A stretch of 26,099 bases of DNA from DAIMZM01 sp036733985 (GTDB taxonomy: Bacteria > Bacillota > Dehalobacteriia > UBA4068), in the NCBI GenBank assembly GCA_036733985.1, contig DAIMZM010000024.1, positions 1 through 26,099 on the forward strand, in the 5' to 3' direction. The notes under the pieces were generated by a model. The model did no database searches. It had not been told where the DNA came from and saw only the letters and a list, made by a program, of their open reading frames with translations. Each line of letters starts with the position of its first letter. Positions within the stretch are counted from its first letter, which is position 1. The translations under genes were made by a program, and so were the position numbers. Below, piece by piece: positions 1 to 7,647 of the stretch.

Positions 1-1
1 A

Positions 2-1393
2 GACGCGGCCGCCGCCGCATTTTCTCAGGGATATACCCATATCAAGCTTTATTTCATGATCGGCCTGCCTCTGGAAAGCGACAGCGATATCGAGGCCATC
101 GCCCAGCTTTCCGGTAAGATCCTGCAATTAGGCCGCCAGCATAAGCCGGCGGAGATCAAAAAACCCCTGAAAATATCCCTGGGCGTCGCCTCTTTCGTGC
201 CCAAAAGCCATACCCCTTTCCAATGGCAGCCCCAGAACAGCCTGGCGGAATTAAAGCGCAAACAGGAGCTGCTCCGGGATAAGATCCGGCCCTTCCGGGC
301 CATTACCCTCAGCTTTCATGACCGGGAAAGCAGCCTGCTGGAAGCGGCCTTTGCCCGGGGAGACCGCCGCCTGAACCAGGTGCTGCTGGCCGCTTACCGG
401 CTGGGCTGCCGGGCCGACGGCTGGAAAGAGCATTTCCGGCCGGATTGGTGGCAGCAGGCTTTCAGCAGCCAGGGCCTGACCCAGGAGCAGTTTGCCCAGC
501 GGGATATCCTGTTTGGCCAAGGGCTGCCTTGGGCCCATATCGATTGCGGTGTCAGTGCGGATTGGCTGTGGCGGGAGAATATCCGGGCCGGCCGGGCGGA
601 GCTGACCCCCTGCTGCCGGGAGGCGGACTGCAGCGCTTGCGGCGTTTGCGGCGGGGATTGGCAAAACTGCCTGCAGCCGGCTTTAAAGAGCCAGGCCCAG
701 CCCAAGCGGAAGCCCCTGCCCGGCAGCCAGCCTCAGCCGGAGCTGTACAAATACCGCTGCTGCTTCTCCGTGGATACCCCCCTGGCCTGGCTGTCCCATC
801 TGGACCTGCTCACCGCCATGGAGCGGGCCCTGCGCCGGAGCGGCCTGCCCGTGGCCTATTCCCAGGGTTTTAACCCCCATATGCTGATCTCCTGGGGCCC
901 GGCCCATCCGGTAGGACTGGTCTGTCTGAAGGAATACGCGGATATCTGCTTCAGCCAGCCCCTGGCTGAAAATTGGGAAGCTGTCCTGGCCCAGGCCTTG
1001 CCTCCGGGGCTGGGGCTGTTGGGGGCCCGGCCCATCCAGATGTCCGCCCCGGCCTTGATGGCCGCGGTCAATCTGGCCCGCTATCTGCTGCCCTTGCCTG
1101 AGGGGGCGGACCGGCAGGCGCTGGCGGCCGCGGCGGAACAGCTGCTGCAGGCGGACAGCCTGCCCATGCTGCGGCGCAGCCCCAAGGGGAGCAAGACCGT
1201 GGATTTGCGCCCGGCCCTGGCCGGCCTGGCCCTGACAACGGAAGGCGTCGTTTATGAGACCAGGCTGGACAGGGGAGCGGCGGCCCGCCCCCAGGAAATC
1301 GCCGAATTGCTGCAAAGCGGCTGGCAGCCCAGCCCGGCGCTGCGCACCGGCCTCTTGATTGTGGATCGGCAGGGGCTGGCCCAAGAGCCTTAA
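2..1393 (+). CDS. Radical SAM protein with C-terminal DUF2344 domain (5' end outside window)
   Basis: The reading frame is open from base 2, so the N-terminal part, including the CxxxCxxC iron-sulfur motif, lies upstream of the window. What is visible is 463 residues. It begins with the end of a radical SAM barrel (YTHIKLYFMIGLP). A cysteine-rich linker follows around residues 204-223 (CC....C..C..C......C), typical of the TIGR03960 group. From about residue 249 comes a DUF2344 domain, recognised by LSHLDLLTAMERALRRSGLP and AYSQGFNPHMLISW. The exact reaction of this family is not established; members are usually predicted to modify RNA or protein. The stop lies about 45 bases before rng, with no terminator between them, so the two are probably co-transcribed, an arrangement common in Clostridia. 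The family call is firm; the function is open. Confidence 0.9.
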   Translation, partial: DAAAAAFSQGYTHIKLYFMIGLPLESDSDIEAIAQLSGKILQLGRQHKPAEIKKPLKISLGVASFVPKSHTPFQWQPQNSLAELKRKQELLRDKIRPFRAITLSFHDRESSLLEAAFARGDRRLNQVLLAAYRLGCRADGWKEHFRPDWWQQAFSSQGLTQEQFAQRDILFGQGLPWAHIDCGVSADWLWRENIRAGRAELTPCCREADCSACGVCGGDWQNCLQPALKSQAQPKRKPLPGSQPQPELYKYRCCFSVDTPLAWLSHLDLLTAMERALRRSGLPVAYSQGFNPHMLISWGPAHPVGLVCLKEYADICFSQPLAENWEAVLAQALPPGLGLLGARPIQMSAPALMAAVNLARYLLPLPEGADRQALAAAAEQLLQADSLPMLRRSPKGSKTVDLRPALAGLALTTEGVVYETRLDRGAAARPQEIAELLQSGWQPSPALRTGLLIVDRQGLAQEP

Positions 1394-1437
1394 AAGGCAA
1401 GCTGCCCCAGGCAGCGATAACAAAGGATGTGGTGACA

Positions 1438-2709
1438 ATGCGGAAGGATATGCTGATCCGGTTCAAAGGCGAGGAAGCCGCCATCGCCCTGCTGGAAGAC
1501 CGGCGGCTGATGGAAGTTTTCCTGCCCCAGCAGGAGGATCAGCACCTGCTGGGCAATATTTACCTGGGCCGGGTGGAAAATGTGCTCCCCGGCATGCAGG
1601 CGGCTTTTGTGAATATCGGTTTGGAGAAGAACAGCTTTCTTTATGTGGAGGACGCCCTGCCCGCGGGCAATCCGGAATACTGTCTTTCCGGCCCGGCCGG
1701 GGAAAAGCCTGGGGAAAAGCTGATCAGCGATTTGGTGCGCCGGGATCAGCAGCTGACGGTGCAAATCTTCAAGGAACCTTCCGGCACCAAGGGGGCCCGG
1801 GTCACCATGTATCCCTCCCTGCCCGGACGCTATCTGGTGCTGCTGCCCTGGGGGGATTATATCGCGGTCAGCCGCCGCATCGAGGATGAGCAGGAGCGGG
1901 AGCGGCTGAAAGACCTGATCCGGGAAGAGCTGCCCCCCCATATGGGCGCTATTATCCGTACCGTGGCCGAGCATAAGGAGAAAGGCCTGCTGCTCCAGGA
2001 TTTGAAAACCCTGCTCAAAACCTGGCGCTATATCCAGGGCCGCGCCGCCAAGGCCCAGGCCCCCATGCTGCTCCATCAGGATCTGGATTTGCTGAAGCGG
2101 GTGATCCGGGACGCCAACCCGGCGGATATCGGCCGGATCATCGTCGGCTCTCAAGGGGATTGGGACCGGGTGGAGCCGCTGATCCAGGCGATTGCCCCGG
2201 CCTTGCTGCCGGTGCTGCAGCTCGGGGAAAGCCGGGATCTCTTTGCCGACTATGATATCTATAATCAGCTGGAACGGGCCTTAAGGCGCAAGGTCTGGCT
2301 GGAAAGCGGCGGCTATATTATCCTGGATCAAGTAGAGGCGTTAACCGCCATAGATGTGAATACCGGCAAATATGTGGGGGAAAGCAATCTGGGCGCCACC
2401 GTGTTCAAGACCAATATGGAAGCGGTAACGGAAATTGCCCGCCAGCTCCGCCTGAGGAATATCGGCGGCATCATTATTATTGATTTTATCGATATGGAGG
2501 ATACCGGGGCCCGGGAGCAATTGCTGAAAGCCCTGGAAGACGAAGTGAAAAAGGACCGGGTGCGGGTGACGGTGATGGGCATGACCCAGCTGGGCCTGGT
2601 AGAGCTGACCCGGAAAAAGAACGGCCATGATTTATCCGCCACTCTGGAAGGGGAATGCTCCCATTGCGGCGGCAAAGGCAGGACCAGCGATTTCAGCCGC
2701 TTAAGGTAG
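1438..2709 (+). CDS. rng: Ribonuclease E/G family endoribonuclease (RNase G)
   Basis: Single-strand-specific endoribonuclease for RNA maturation and decay, acting in the cytoplasm. The 423-residue protein has an S1-like RNA-binding region near the N terminus (GNIYLGRVENVLPGMQAAFVNIG) and the RNase H-like catalytic core. The two metal-binding aspartates are D306 (AIDVNTGKYVG) and D349 (IIDFIDMED). The Zn-link cysteines are C407 and C410 (CSHCGGKG). The spacing of these four residues matches E. coli RNase E (D303, D346, C404, C407) with a constant offset of three. The chain stops about 14 residues after the Zn-link, so the small C-terminal domain of many family members is almost absent. The ATG at 1438 is preferred because AAAGGA lies 10 bases upstream; GTG codons at 1429 and 1432 are alternatives. 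It follows the radical SAM/DUF2344 gene closely. Confidence 0.93.
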   Translation: MRKDMLIRFKGEEAAIALLEDRRLMEVFLPQQEDQHLLGNIYLGRVENVLPGMQAAFVNIGLEKNSFLYVEDALPAGNPEYCLSGPAGEKPGEKLISDLVRRDQQLTVQIFKEPSGTKGARVTMYPSLPGRYLVLLPWGDYIAVSRRIEDEQERERLKDLIREELPPHMGAIIRTVAEHKEKGLLLQDLKTLLKTWRYIQGRAAKAQAPMLLHQDLDLLKRVIRDANPADIGRIIVGSQGDWDRVEPLIQAIAPALLPVLQLGESRDLFADYDIYNQLERALRRKVWLESGGYIILDQVEALTAIDVNTGKYVGESNLGATVFKTNMEAVTEIARQLRLRNIGGIIIIDFIDMEDTGAREQLLKALEDEVKKDRVRVTVMGMTQLGLVELTRKKNGHDLSATLEGECSHCGGKGRTSDFSRLR

Positions 2710-2721
2710 GCTCGGGGCTGT

Positions 2722-2747
2722 CGGGTATTTTTAAAAACTGATACCCG
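2722..2747 (+). terminator. Hairpin after rng, possible weak terminator
   Basis: CGGGTAT (2722-2728) can pair with ATACCCG (2741-2747) around a 12-base AT-rich loop, 12 bases after the rng stop. No T-run follows directly; the nearest is TTTTTT at about 2769-2774. It may end the upstream operon inefficiently. Low confidence. Confidence 0.35.
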
Positions 2748-2764
2748 GCTTCGTCCGCCGCGTA

Positions 2765-2793
2765 TTGCTTTTTTATCAGTATTTATGTATACT
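2765..2793 (+). promoter_or_regulatory. Likely sigma-A promoter for the coiled-coil locus
   Basis: TTGCTT (2765-2770) and TATACT (2788-2793) are separated by 17 bases, a good match to the housekeeping promoter. It lies about 110 bases before the first coiled-coil gene in an AT-rich gap (2710-2905) that stands out from the GC-rich surroundings. The gap holds no other recognisable feature. Confidence 0.6.
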
Positions 2794-2905
2794 ATTAAAG
2801 TACCTGAGCTATAAGCATTTTTTTCCGTATTTTCCAGCGTGTGCATAAATGCGCTGTTACCATCATATACCCGCGCTTTCGGCGCTTTATTCGGAGGGAG
2901 CTAGC

Positions 2906-5146
2906 ATGGCAATTAATGACAGCAATAAAAAAAGACCGTTTTGGCAAAGGGCTTTTAGCGCCAATCCCGGCGCCGAGCTGGAAAAAACCGCGCCAAAAGA
3001 ACAAGCTCTCCCTGAAGAAACCCGGATAAAGCCGGAACCCGCCGTTTCTCCTGTTCAGGAAGAGCCGCCCCAAAACGAGCCCGCTCCCCTTTCCGCTTCC
3101 CATAAGGAAGACGAGGATATCGAAGACCGGGCCCTCCGCCTGGCTGGTGAAGAGCAGAAAAAGCGGGAATGGGCAGCCGCCGCTATGGAAGAAGTCAACC
3201 GGGCAGAGGCTGCCCGGCAAAAGGCGGATAAGGAAGCCGCGCTGAAACTGGCCCGGGCCAGGGCTTTTGCCCTGCAGCAGCAGAGCACCGCCGCTCAGGA
3301 AGCCGCCTCCGCCGCCCTGCAGGATCTTTCCCGAGCTGAGCAGGCTTACAGCGAAGCCCTGCGGGTTGCGGAAGAAAAGCGGGCTGAGGAAAAAGCCCTG
3401 CGGCAAAAGGGAGATGGGGAGATCGCGCTCTTAACAGCGGAGAACGATTCCCGTTTATCCGCTGCCCATGATAAGCTGGCCAGCCTGGCCGCTGCCATCA
3501 AAACCCGCCGGTCCGCCGCGGAGTCTGCCGCTGCCGCGGGCCGCCAGGCGGAGTTGGATTTGGAAGAAGCTGAGGCAGAGCTGCGCCGCCTGAACAATGA
3601 TGTCCAGGAAGCGCAGGCCCGCAATCATAAGAAGATCGAGGAGATCCGGGGCGAGATCACCGTGGTGGAAAAGCAGGTCTCGGTATACGAGTCCAGGCTG
3701 GCCAGCGAGCAGAGCAGTTTTGATAAAACCGCCCAGGATCTGGCGGAGATCGACGATAACCGGGACGCGGCCCGGCTTAAGGTGGAGGATATGCGCCTGG
3801 AGGTTCAGGCCCTCCGGGAAAGCAGCGATGAGGAGCTGGCCAAGCTCCAGCAGGAGCAGGCGGAACGGATCGCGGCTGCGGAAGCCCAATTGGCCCAGTG
3901 CCAAGACCTGGCCGGGGAAAACGGCGAAAAGTCTAAAATCCAGCTGGATCTGGCTCAGGAGCTGGATAAGGCGCGCCAGGACGCGGAAGAAAAGCTGCGC
4001 GCCCTGAATTTGGCCAAGGATGAGGACGAGCGCCAGGCCAAGGCCGATATCGCCCGGATCCTGGCCCGCATCGATGTGGTCAAGCAGGATGTGGCGGAAA
4101 AGAAGCGCCAGTATCAGGAGGCTCAGCAAAAAGTCGAGCAGGCCACGGCCCGCCTGGTGAAAGCCAACGCTTTGGCCAAAGCCTCCCGGGAGCGGGCGGA
4201 AAAGGCCGCTCTGGAGGAAAAGGACGCCCGGGTCGCCACGGAAATGGCCCAGAAGCTGCGTTCCGAGGCCACCGCCGCCCGCAACAATAGCGACGAATCC
4301 AGCGCCATGCTGCTGGGCAAGGCTGAATCCGTACTGCTGGCCGCCATTGAGCGCACCAATACCCTGCTGGAAGAAAAGCAGGCTGTCCGCGCCGCTGCCG
4401 ACGCCGAAGCCCAGGCGGATAAAAAAGAAGCTGAGCTGGCTGCCCAGGAAAGCGCAGCCGCCACTGCCGCGGCCAATGATATGATCGTGGTTTGGCTGGC
4501 GGCGGAAGAAAGCTTTGTCAAAACCACCACCGAGGTGGCCTTGGGCCGCCAGGAAGCGGAGCTGCAGCTCTCCCGGCTGATGGCTGATTATGAGCAGCGC
4601 TGCGAAGCGGCCGAGGCCGAGGTGCTGCGCCTGAAAGAAGGGGCGGGACAGGCTTTTGCCCTGGCGGAAGAAGCCGACGCCCAGTGCCGGAAGGATACGG
4701 CTGCCCTGGCTGCCCTGGAAGAACGGCTGGAAACCCTGAAGCAGGAATGCGCCGCCGGTGAACAGGCTTTGCGCCAATCCCTGGCTCAGGACTTGCGGGA
4801 AGCTGAAGCCAGGCTGAGCCGGGCCGAGGAGCGCTTTGCCAGGCTGGAACAGGAATACGATTATCTGCGCGCCGCCCATGACCAGTCGGCGCTGGTGCTT
4901 TCGGAAAAACTCAATCTTTGCAACAGCGAGCGGGAACGCCTGCGCGGCCTGCATGAGGAAAAATGCCGGGAACTGCAGCAATTGGAAGACGCTGCCGGCG
5001 ATTTGGAACGGGCCTACAAGGATAAGCTGCAGGCGCTGAAAGACCGGATCGAGGCCATCCAGGCTGAGCTGGCCCGCTGCCGGGAAAGCGCCGCCAGGGA
5101 AATCAGCGAAGTGGAAGAAATGGAAAAAAGCTACGCTGAAGCCTGA
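2906..5146 (+). CDS. Giant coiled-coil protein of unknown function, N-terminal section (ends at in-frame TGA)
   Basis: I do not recognise this protein. It has 746 residues from the ATG at 2906, chosen because GGAGGG sits a few bases upstream; an in-frame ATG at 2849 lacks such a site. Residues 1-20 are basic and aromatic (KKRPFWQRAF). Residues about 25-65 are Pro/Glu-rich and probably disordered. From about residue 70 to the end it is almost uninterrupted Ala/Glu/Gln/Arg/Lys heptad sequence, predicted to be a long alpha-helical coiled coil. No signal peptide, membrane segment, nucleotide-binding motif or catalytic motif is visible. Residues 437-530 hold copy 1 of a module shared with the next frames. 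The frame stops at TGA 5144-5146, yet the same frame continues as coiled coil for another 2.4 kb, so this is probably the first half of one ancestral gene of about 1560 codons. Base and codon use match the neighbours. Confidence 0.75.
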   Translation: MAINDSNKKRPFWQRAFSANPGAELEKTAPKEQALPEETRIKPEPAVSPVQEEPPQNEPAPLSASHKEDEDIEDRALRLAGEEQKKREWAAAAMEEVNRAEAARQKADKEAALKLARARAFALQQQSTAAQEAASAALQDLSRAEQAYSEALRVAEEKRAEEKALRQKGDGEIALLTAENDSRLSAAHDKLASLAAAIKTRRSAAESAAAAGRQAELDLEEAEAELRRLNNDVQEAQARNHKKIEEIRGEITVVEKQVSVYESRLASEQSSFDKTAQDLAEIDDNRDAARLKVEDMRLEVQALRESSDEELAKLQQEQAERIAAAEAQLAQCQDLAGENGEKSKIQLDLAQELDKARQDAEEKLRALNLAKDEDERQAKADIARILARIDVVKQDVAEKKRQYQEAQQKVEQATARLVKANALAKASRERAEKAALEEKDARVATEMAQKLRSEATAARNNSDESSAMLLGKAESVLLAAIERTNTLLEEKQAVRAAADAEAQADKKEAELAAQESAAATAAANDMIVVWLAAEESFVKTTTEVALGRQEAELQLSRLMADYEQRCEAAEAEVLRLKEGAGQAFALAEEADAQCRKDTAALAALEERLETLKQECAAGEQALRQSLAQDLREAEARLSRAEERFARLEQEYDYLRAAHDQSALVLSEKLNLCNSERERLRGLHEEKCRELQQLEDAAGDLERAYKDKLQALKDRIEAIQAELARCRESAAREISEVEEMEKSYAEA
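4214..4495 (+). repeat. Coiled-coil module, copy 1
   Basis: Protein-level repeat. It starts with EEKDAR; 52 residues run from the end of EEK to the end of the second Glu-Lys (LLEEK), then exactly 39 more to a Trp (codon 4493-4495). The centre is SSAMLLGKAESVL. Confidence 0.75.
5144..5146 (+). other. In-frame TGA inside the coiled-coil gene
   Basis: The frames before (2906-5146) and after (to 7594) are the same, and heptad-type sequence resumes directly after the TGA (LDLETLEKSC). The next base is C; TGAC is known as a poor termination context in bacteria. The stop could be a nonsense mutation, a sequencing error or a read-through site. Confidence 0.8.
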
Positions 5147-5161
5147 CTGGATCTGGAGACT

Positions 5162-7594
5162 TTGGAAAAATCCTGCGCCGACGCGTTGGAAACGGCCCAG
5201 AGCGCCCTGTTCGCCGCCTTGGCCCCGGTGCAGGAAGCCCGGCGCCATGCTGAGGAGCGGACCTTGCTCCTGGCCAACCGGCTGAGCGAGAAGCGCTGCC
5301 GGGCCGAGGAAGCGGTGCGTTCCGCAGCCGAGGTCTTTACCCAGCGCCTGGAAGCTGCCAATACGGTGGCCGCCACGGTGGCGGAAAATGAGATCGCCGC
5401 CATCCGGGAGGAAGCCATCCCCATTTATAAAAAAACCGAAGAAGAACAGCGGATCCTGGCCCAAGCCGAGGCTGCTTATGAGAAGGCGCGGGCGGAAGCT
5501 GCCGCGCTCCGGGCCGAGGAGGAGAAAATCTCCGCCGACGCGGACACCAAATACCGGCAACTGGACGCTTCTTCCGCCGCTGCCCTGAATGAGCTGGATA
5601 AAAAGCTCCGGGAGCAGATCCAGGTGGAGGATCAGCGGATCAAGGAAGCCATGGCTGCGGAACAAAGCCTGGAGGAGACCCAGCGCCGCCGGGTCGCCGC
5701 CCAGCAGAACCGGGCCGCCACGGAAGAACAAAGGAGCCAGGTGGTGGCCGCCGTGGCCCGGCAGCTCAGCGCTTTGGATAAAAAATACCAGGCCGCCCTG
5801 GCCGCCGCTTTGGGCAATCTGCCCGACCTGAAAAGGGGGGCGGAAGACGCCCAGGCCCAGGCCGCCCTCTGCCTGCGGGCAGTGGAAGAATGCGAGCAGG
5901 CCTACAATGTGCAGCAGCGTTTGCTGGAGAATAAGCTGCAGCATGAGCTTTCCCTGCCCCGGGAATATTCGGCCCGCATCGAGGAATTGAAGGCCCGGCA
6001 GCAGATACGCCTGAACGAAGTCAAGACCAGGCTGGCCAATCTGGAGGAACGGGAAAAGGAGCTGCAGGCTTCCTTTGCCGCCAGCTCTGATTACGCGGAT
6101 AAAAGCGACCAGGCCCGGGATAATGTCACAGACTATTTTGAGAAGCTCAGCAGCGAGCTTGCCCAGGCCCGGCAGGAATCCGAGGCGGAAATCAGCGCCG
6201 TCAACAGCCGTCTGAGCCAGCTGAGCGGGGACGCTATCAGTAAGGAGCAGCTGTTCCGGGAAACGGAAAGAACCCTGGCCAACAGCAGCGAGCTGATCGC
6301 CGCAGCCGAGCGCGCCCAGGCGGACGCCCAGATCGCCGCGGCCAAAGCCCTGGCGGAGCTGCAATCCGCCCAGGCGGCCAAGGAAACCGCCACAGCCCTG
6401 GCCCAGCAGGCGTCCATTGCCCGGGACACCATGGACAAATCCACGGCTGATATTTTGATGAAGGCTGCCGAGGGCCTGTTCAGCGCGGTGGAAAACGCCG
6501 AGGCTATCATCCTGGAAAAGCAGGCCCGGTATCAAGAGGCTGAACAGGCCCTGGCCATTGCCGCCCAACAAGTGGCGGAAGTCCGGGCCGCCATCGGCGA
6601 AGCCCCGGTTTTATTGGAGCAGGCCCGGTCCGATTGGCAGCAGGCGGAAGCCGCTTACCTGAAAGAGAAGGAAGCGGCTGAGCAAAAGATCAAGGCCAAC
6701 CGGGAAAGCCTGGAAGCTTTTATCCGGGAGCGCCGGGATGATTTGGCCGCTGCCGAAGCCGCAATGGCCCGTTGCCGGGAGGAAGCGGCGGCTGCCCGGG
6801 AGGGCGTGGAGAAAATTTCCCGCCAGCTCATGGAGATCGCCGCCGAGATCAGTATGGCGGCGGTGGACGTGCAGACCATGGAGATCGAGGCTGCCGATGC
6901 CGTGGCCGCGCTGGAAGCGGAAGTGGAGCAAAAACTGGTCATTGCCAAGGAGGAGCGGACGGCTGCCGAAGCTTTCCTGGCGCAGCTGGCGGAGGATTTG
7001 GCCCGGCAGCGTCAGGCCTATGGGGAAGCCCAGACCGGGGCGGATGAGAGAACCGCGTTGTGGCAGGGGCAAGAGCAGGCCTATCAGGAGAAAAACGCCG
7101 GCCTCAGCGGGCAGTATCAGTTGGACGTTCAGGCCGCCCGGGAGCAGGAGCAGGCCGCCATTGCCGCGGCAGAGGCTGCCGAGCGGGAGCTGGACGAGGC
7201 TATCCAGGGGGAAAGCGCTGCCAAAGCCGCTTATCTGGAAATCAAACGGCAGCTTAGCGAGGCTTCCGTGCTGCGGGAGCAGTTGACCGGCGAGAGCGAG
7301 GATCTGCGCCGCAACCGGGAACGCCTGCTGAAATCCGCCCAGGAAGAAAAGCTGCGTTTGCTGGGCACCAAGACCATAGAACGCATCCATGCGGAAGAGC
7401 GGGCTTCCGGCCTGCTGGGCGATTGCCAGCAGAAACGGGCCGTGGCTCAGGCCGCGCAAAAGCGGGTACATAAAATCGAGGAAGACCTAAGGCTGGCGGA
7501 AGAAAAGCTGAAAAATATCCGTCTGGAGAATGAGAACGCCCTTAAACTGGCTAAGAGTAAGACCGCTGTTTACGGGGAGCCGGAGCAGAAGTAG
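5162..7594 (+). CDS. Giant coiled-coil protein, C-terminal section (same frame as 2906-5146)
   Basis: This 810-residue frame continues the preceding coiled-coil frame after the TGA at 5144-5146. The listed start is a TTG at 5162 with GGAG only three bases before it, a poor initiation site. Independent translation is therefore doubtful, and read-through or a broken gene is more likely. The whole length is helical Ala/Glu/Gln/Arg-rich sequence with no enzyme motif or membrane segment. It carries copy 2 of the shared module (residues about 407-492), including the conserved Trp. It ends at TAG 7592-7594, and 53 bases without a terminator separate it from the next coiled-coil gene, suggesting one transcript. 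Function unknown; a filament, scaffold or spacer role is inferred from structure only. Confidence 0.7.
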   Translation: MEKSCADALETAQSALFAALAPVQEARRHAEERTLLLANRLSEKRCRAEEAVRSAAEVFTQRLEAANTVAATVAENEIAAIREEAIPIYKKTEEEQRILAQAEAAYEKARAEAAALRAEEEKISADADTKYRQLDASSAAALNELDKKLREQIQVEDQRIKEAMAAEQSLEETQRRRVAAQQNRAATEEQRSQVVAAVARQLSALDKKYQAALAAALGNLPDLKRGAEDAQAQAALCLRAVEECEQAYNVQQRLLENKLQHELSLPREYSARIEELKARQQIRLNEVKTRLANLEEREKELQASFAASSDYADKSDQARDNVTDYFEKLSSELAQARQESEAEISAVNSRLSQLSGDAISKEQLFRETERTLANSSELIAAAERAQADAQIAAAKALAELQSAQAAKETATALAQQASIARDTMDKSTADILMKAAEGLFSAVENAEAIILEKQARYQEAEQALAIAAQQVAEVRAAIGEAPVLLEQARSDWQQAEAAYLKEKEAAEQKIKANRESLEAFIRERRDDLAAAEAAMARCREEAAAAREGVEKISRQLMEIAAEISMAAVDVQTMEIEAADAVAALEAEVEQKLVIAKEERTAAEAFLAQLAEDLARQRQAYGEAQTGADERTALWQGQEQAYQEKNAGLSGQYQLDVQAAREQEQAAIAAAEAAERELDEAIQGESAAKAAYLEIKRQLSEASVLREQLTGESEDLRRNRERLLKSAQEEKLRLLGTKTIERIHAEERASGLLGDCQQKRAVAQAAQKRVHKIEEDLRLAEEKLKNIRLENENALKLAKSKTAVYGEPEQK
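6380..6637 (+). repeat. Coiled-coil module, copy 2
   Basis: Centre STADILMKAAEGLF. The 34 residues from AR to the end of ILEK align without gaps to copy 1, and again exactly 39 residues lead to the Trp (codon 6635-6637). The segment before AR is six residues shorter than in the other copies. Confidence 0.7.
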
Positions 7595-7647
7595 CGGGCT
7601 GGCTTACGCTGTTTGCTTTGTAAACTAAATCCAAGAGGACGAAAGCT

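Noticed and set aside
2849..2905. Upstream ATG at 2849 as start of the coiled-coil gene
   Set aside because: It has no ribosome-binding site, whereas the ATG at 2906 follows GGAGGG at normal spacing.
5144..5190. Selenocysteine insertion at the in-frame TGA
   Set aside because: No stable SECIS-like hairpin follows the TGA; only a weak GGAT/ATCC pairing is possible, and a coiled coil is an unlikely place for a catalytic selenocysteine.
3455..6571. 1038-codon open frame on the minus strand opposite the coiled-coil gene
   Set aside because: It is the mirror of a strongly biased GAA/GCC/CTG-rich coding frame; the predicted protein is low-complexity (Gly/Leu/Gln/Phe-rich) with no motif. The plus-strand frame has a promoter, a ribosome-binding site and duplicated modules.
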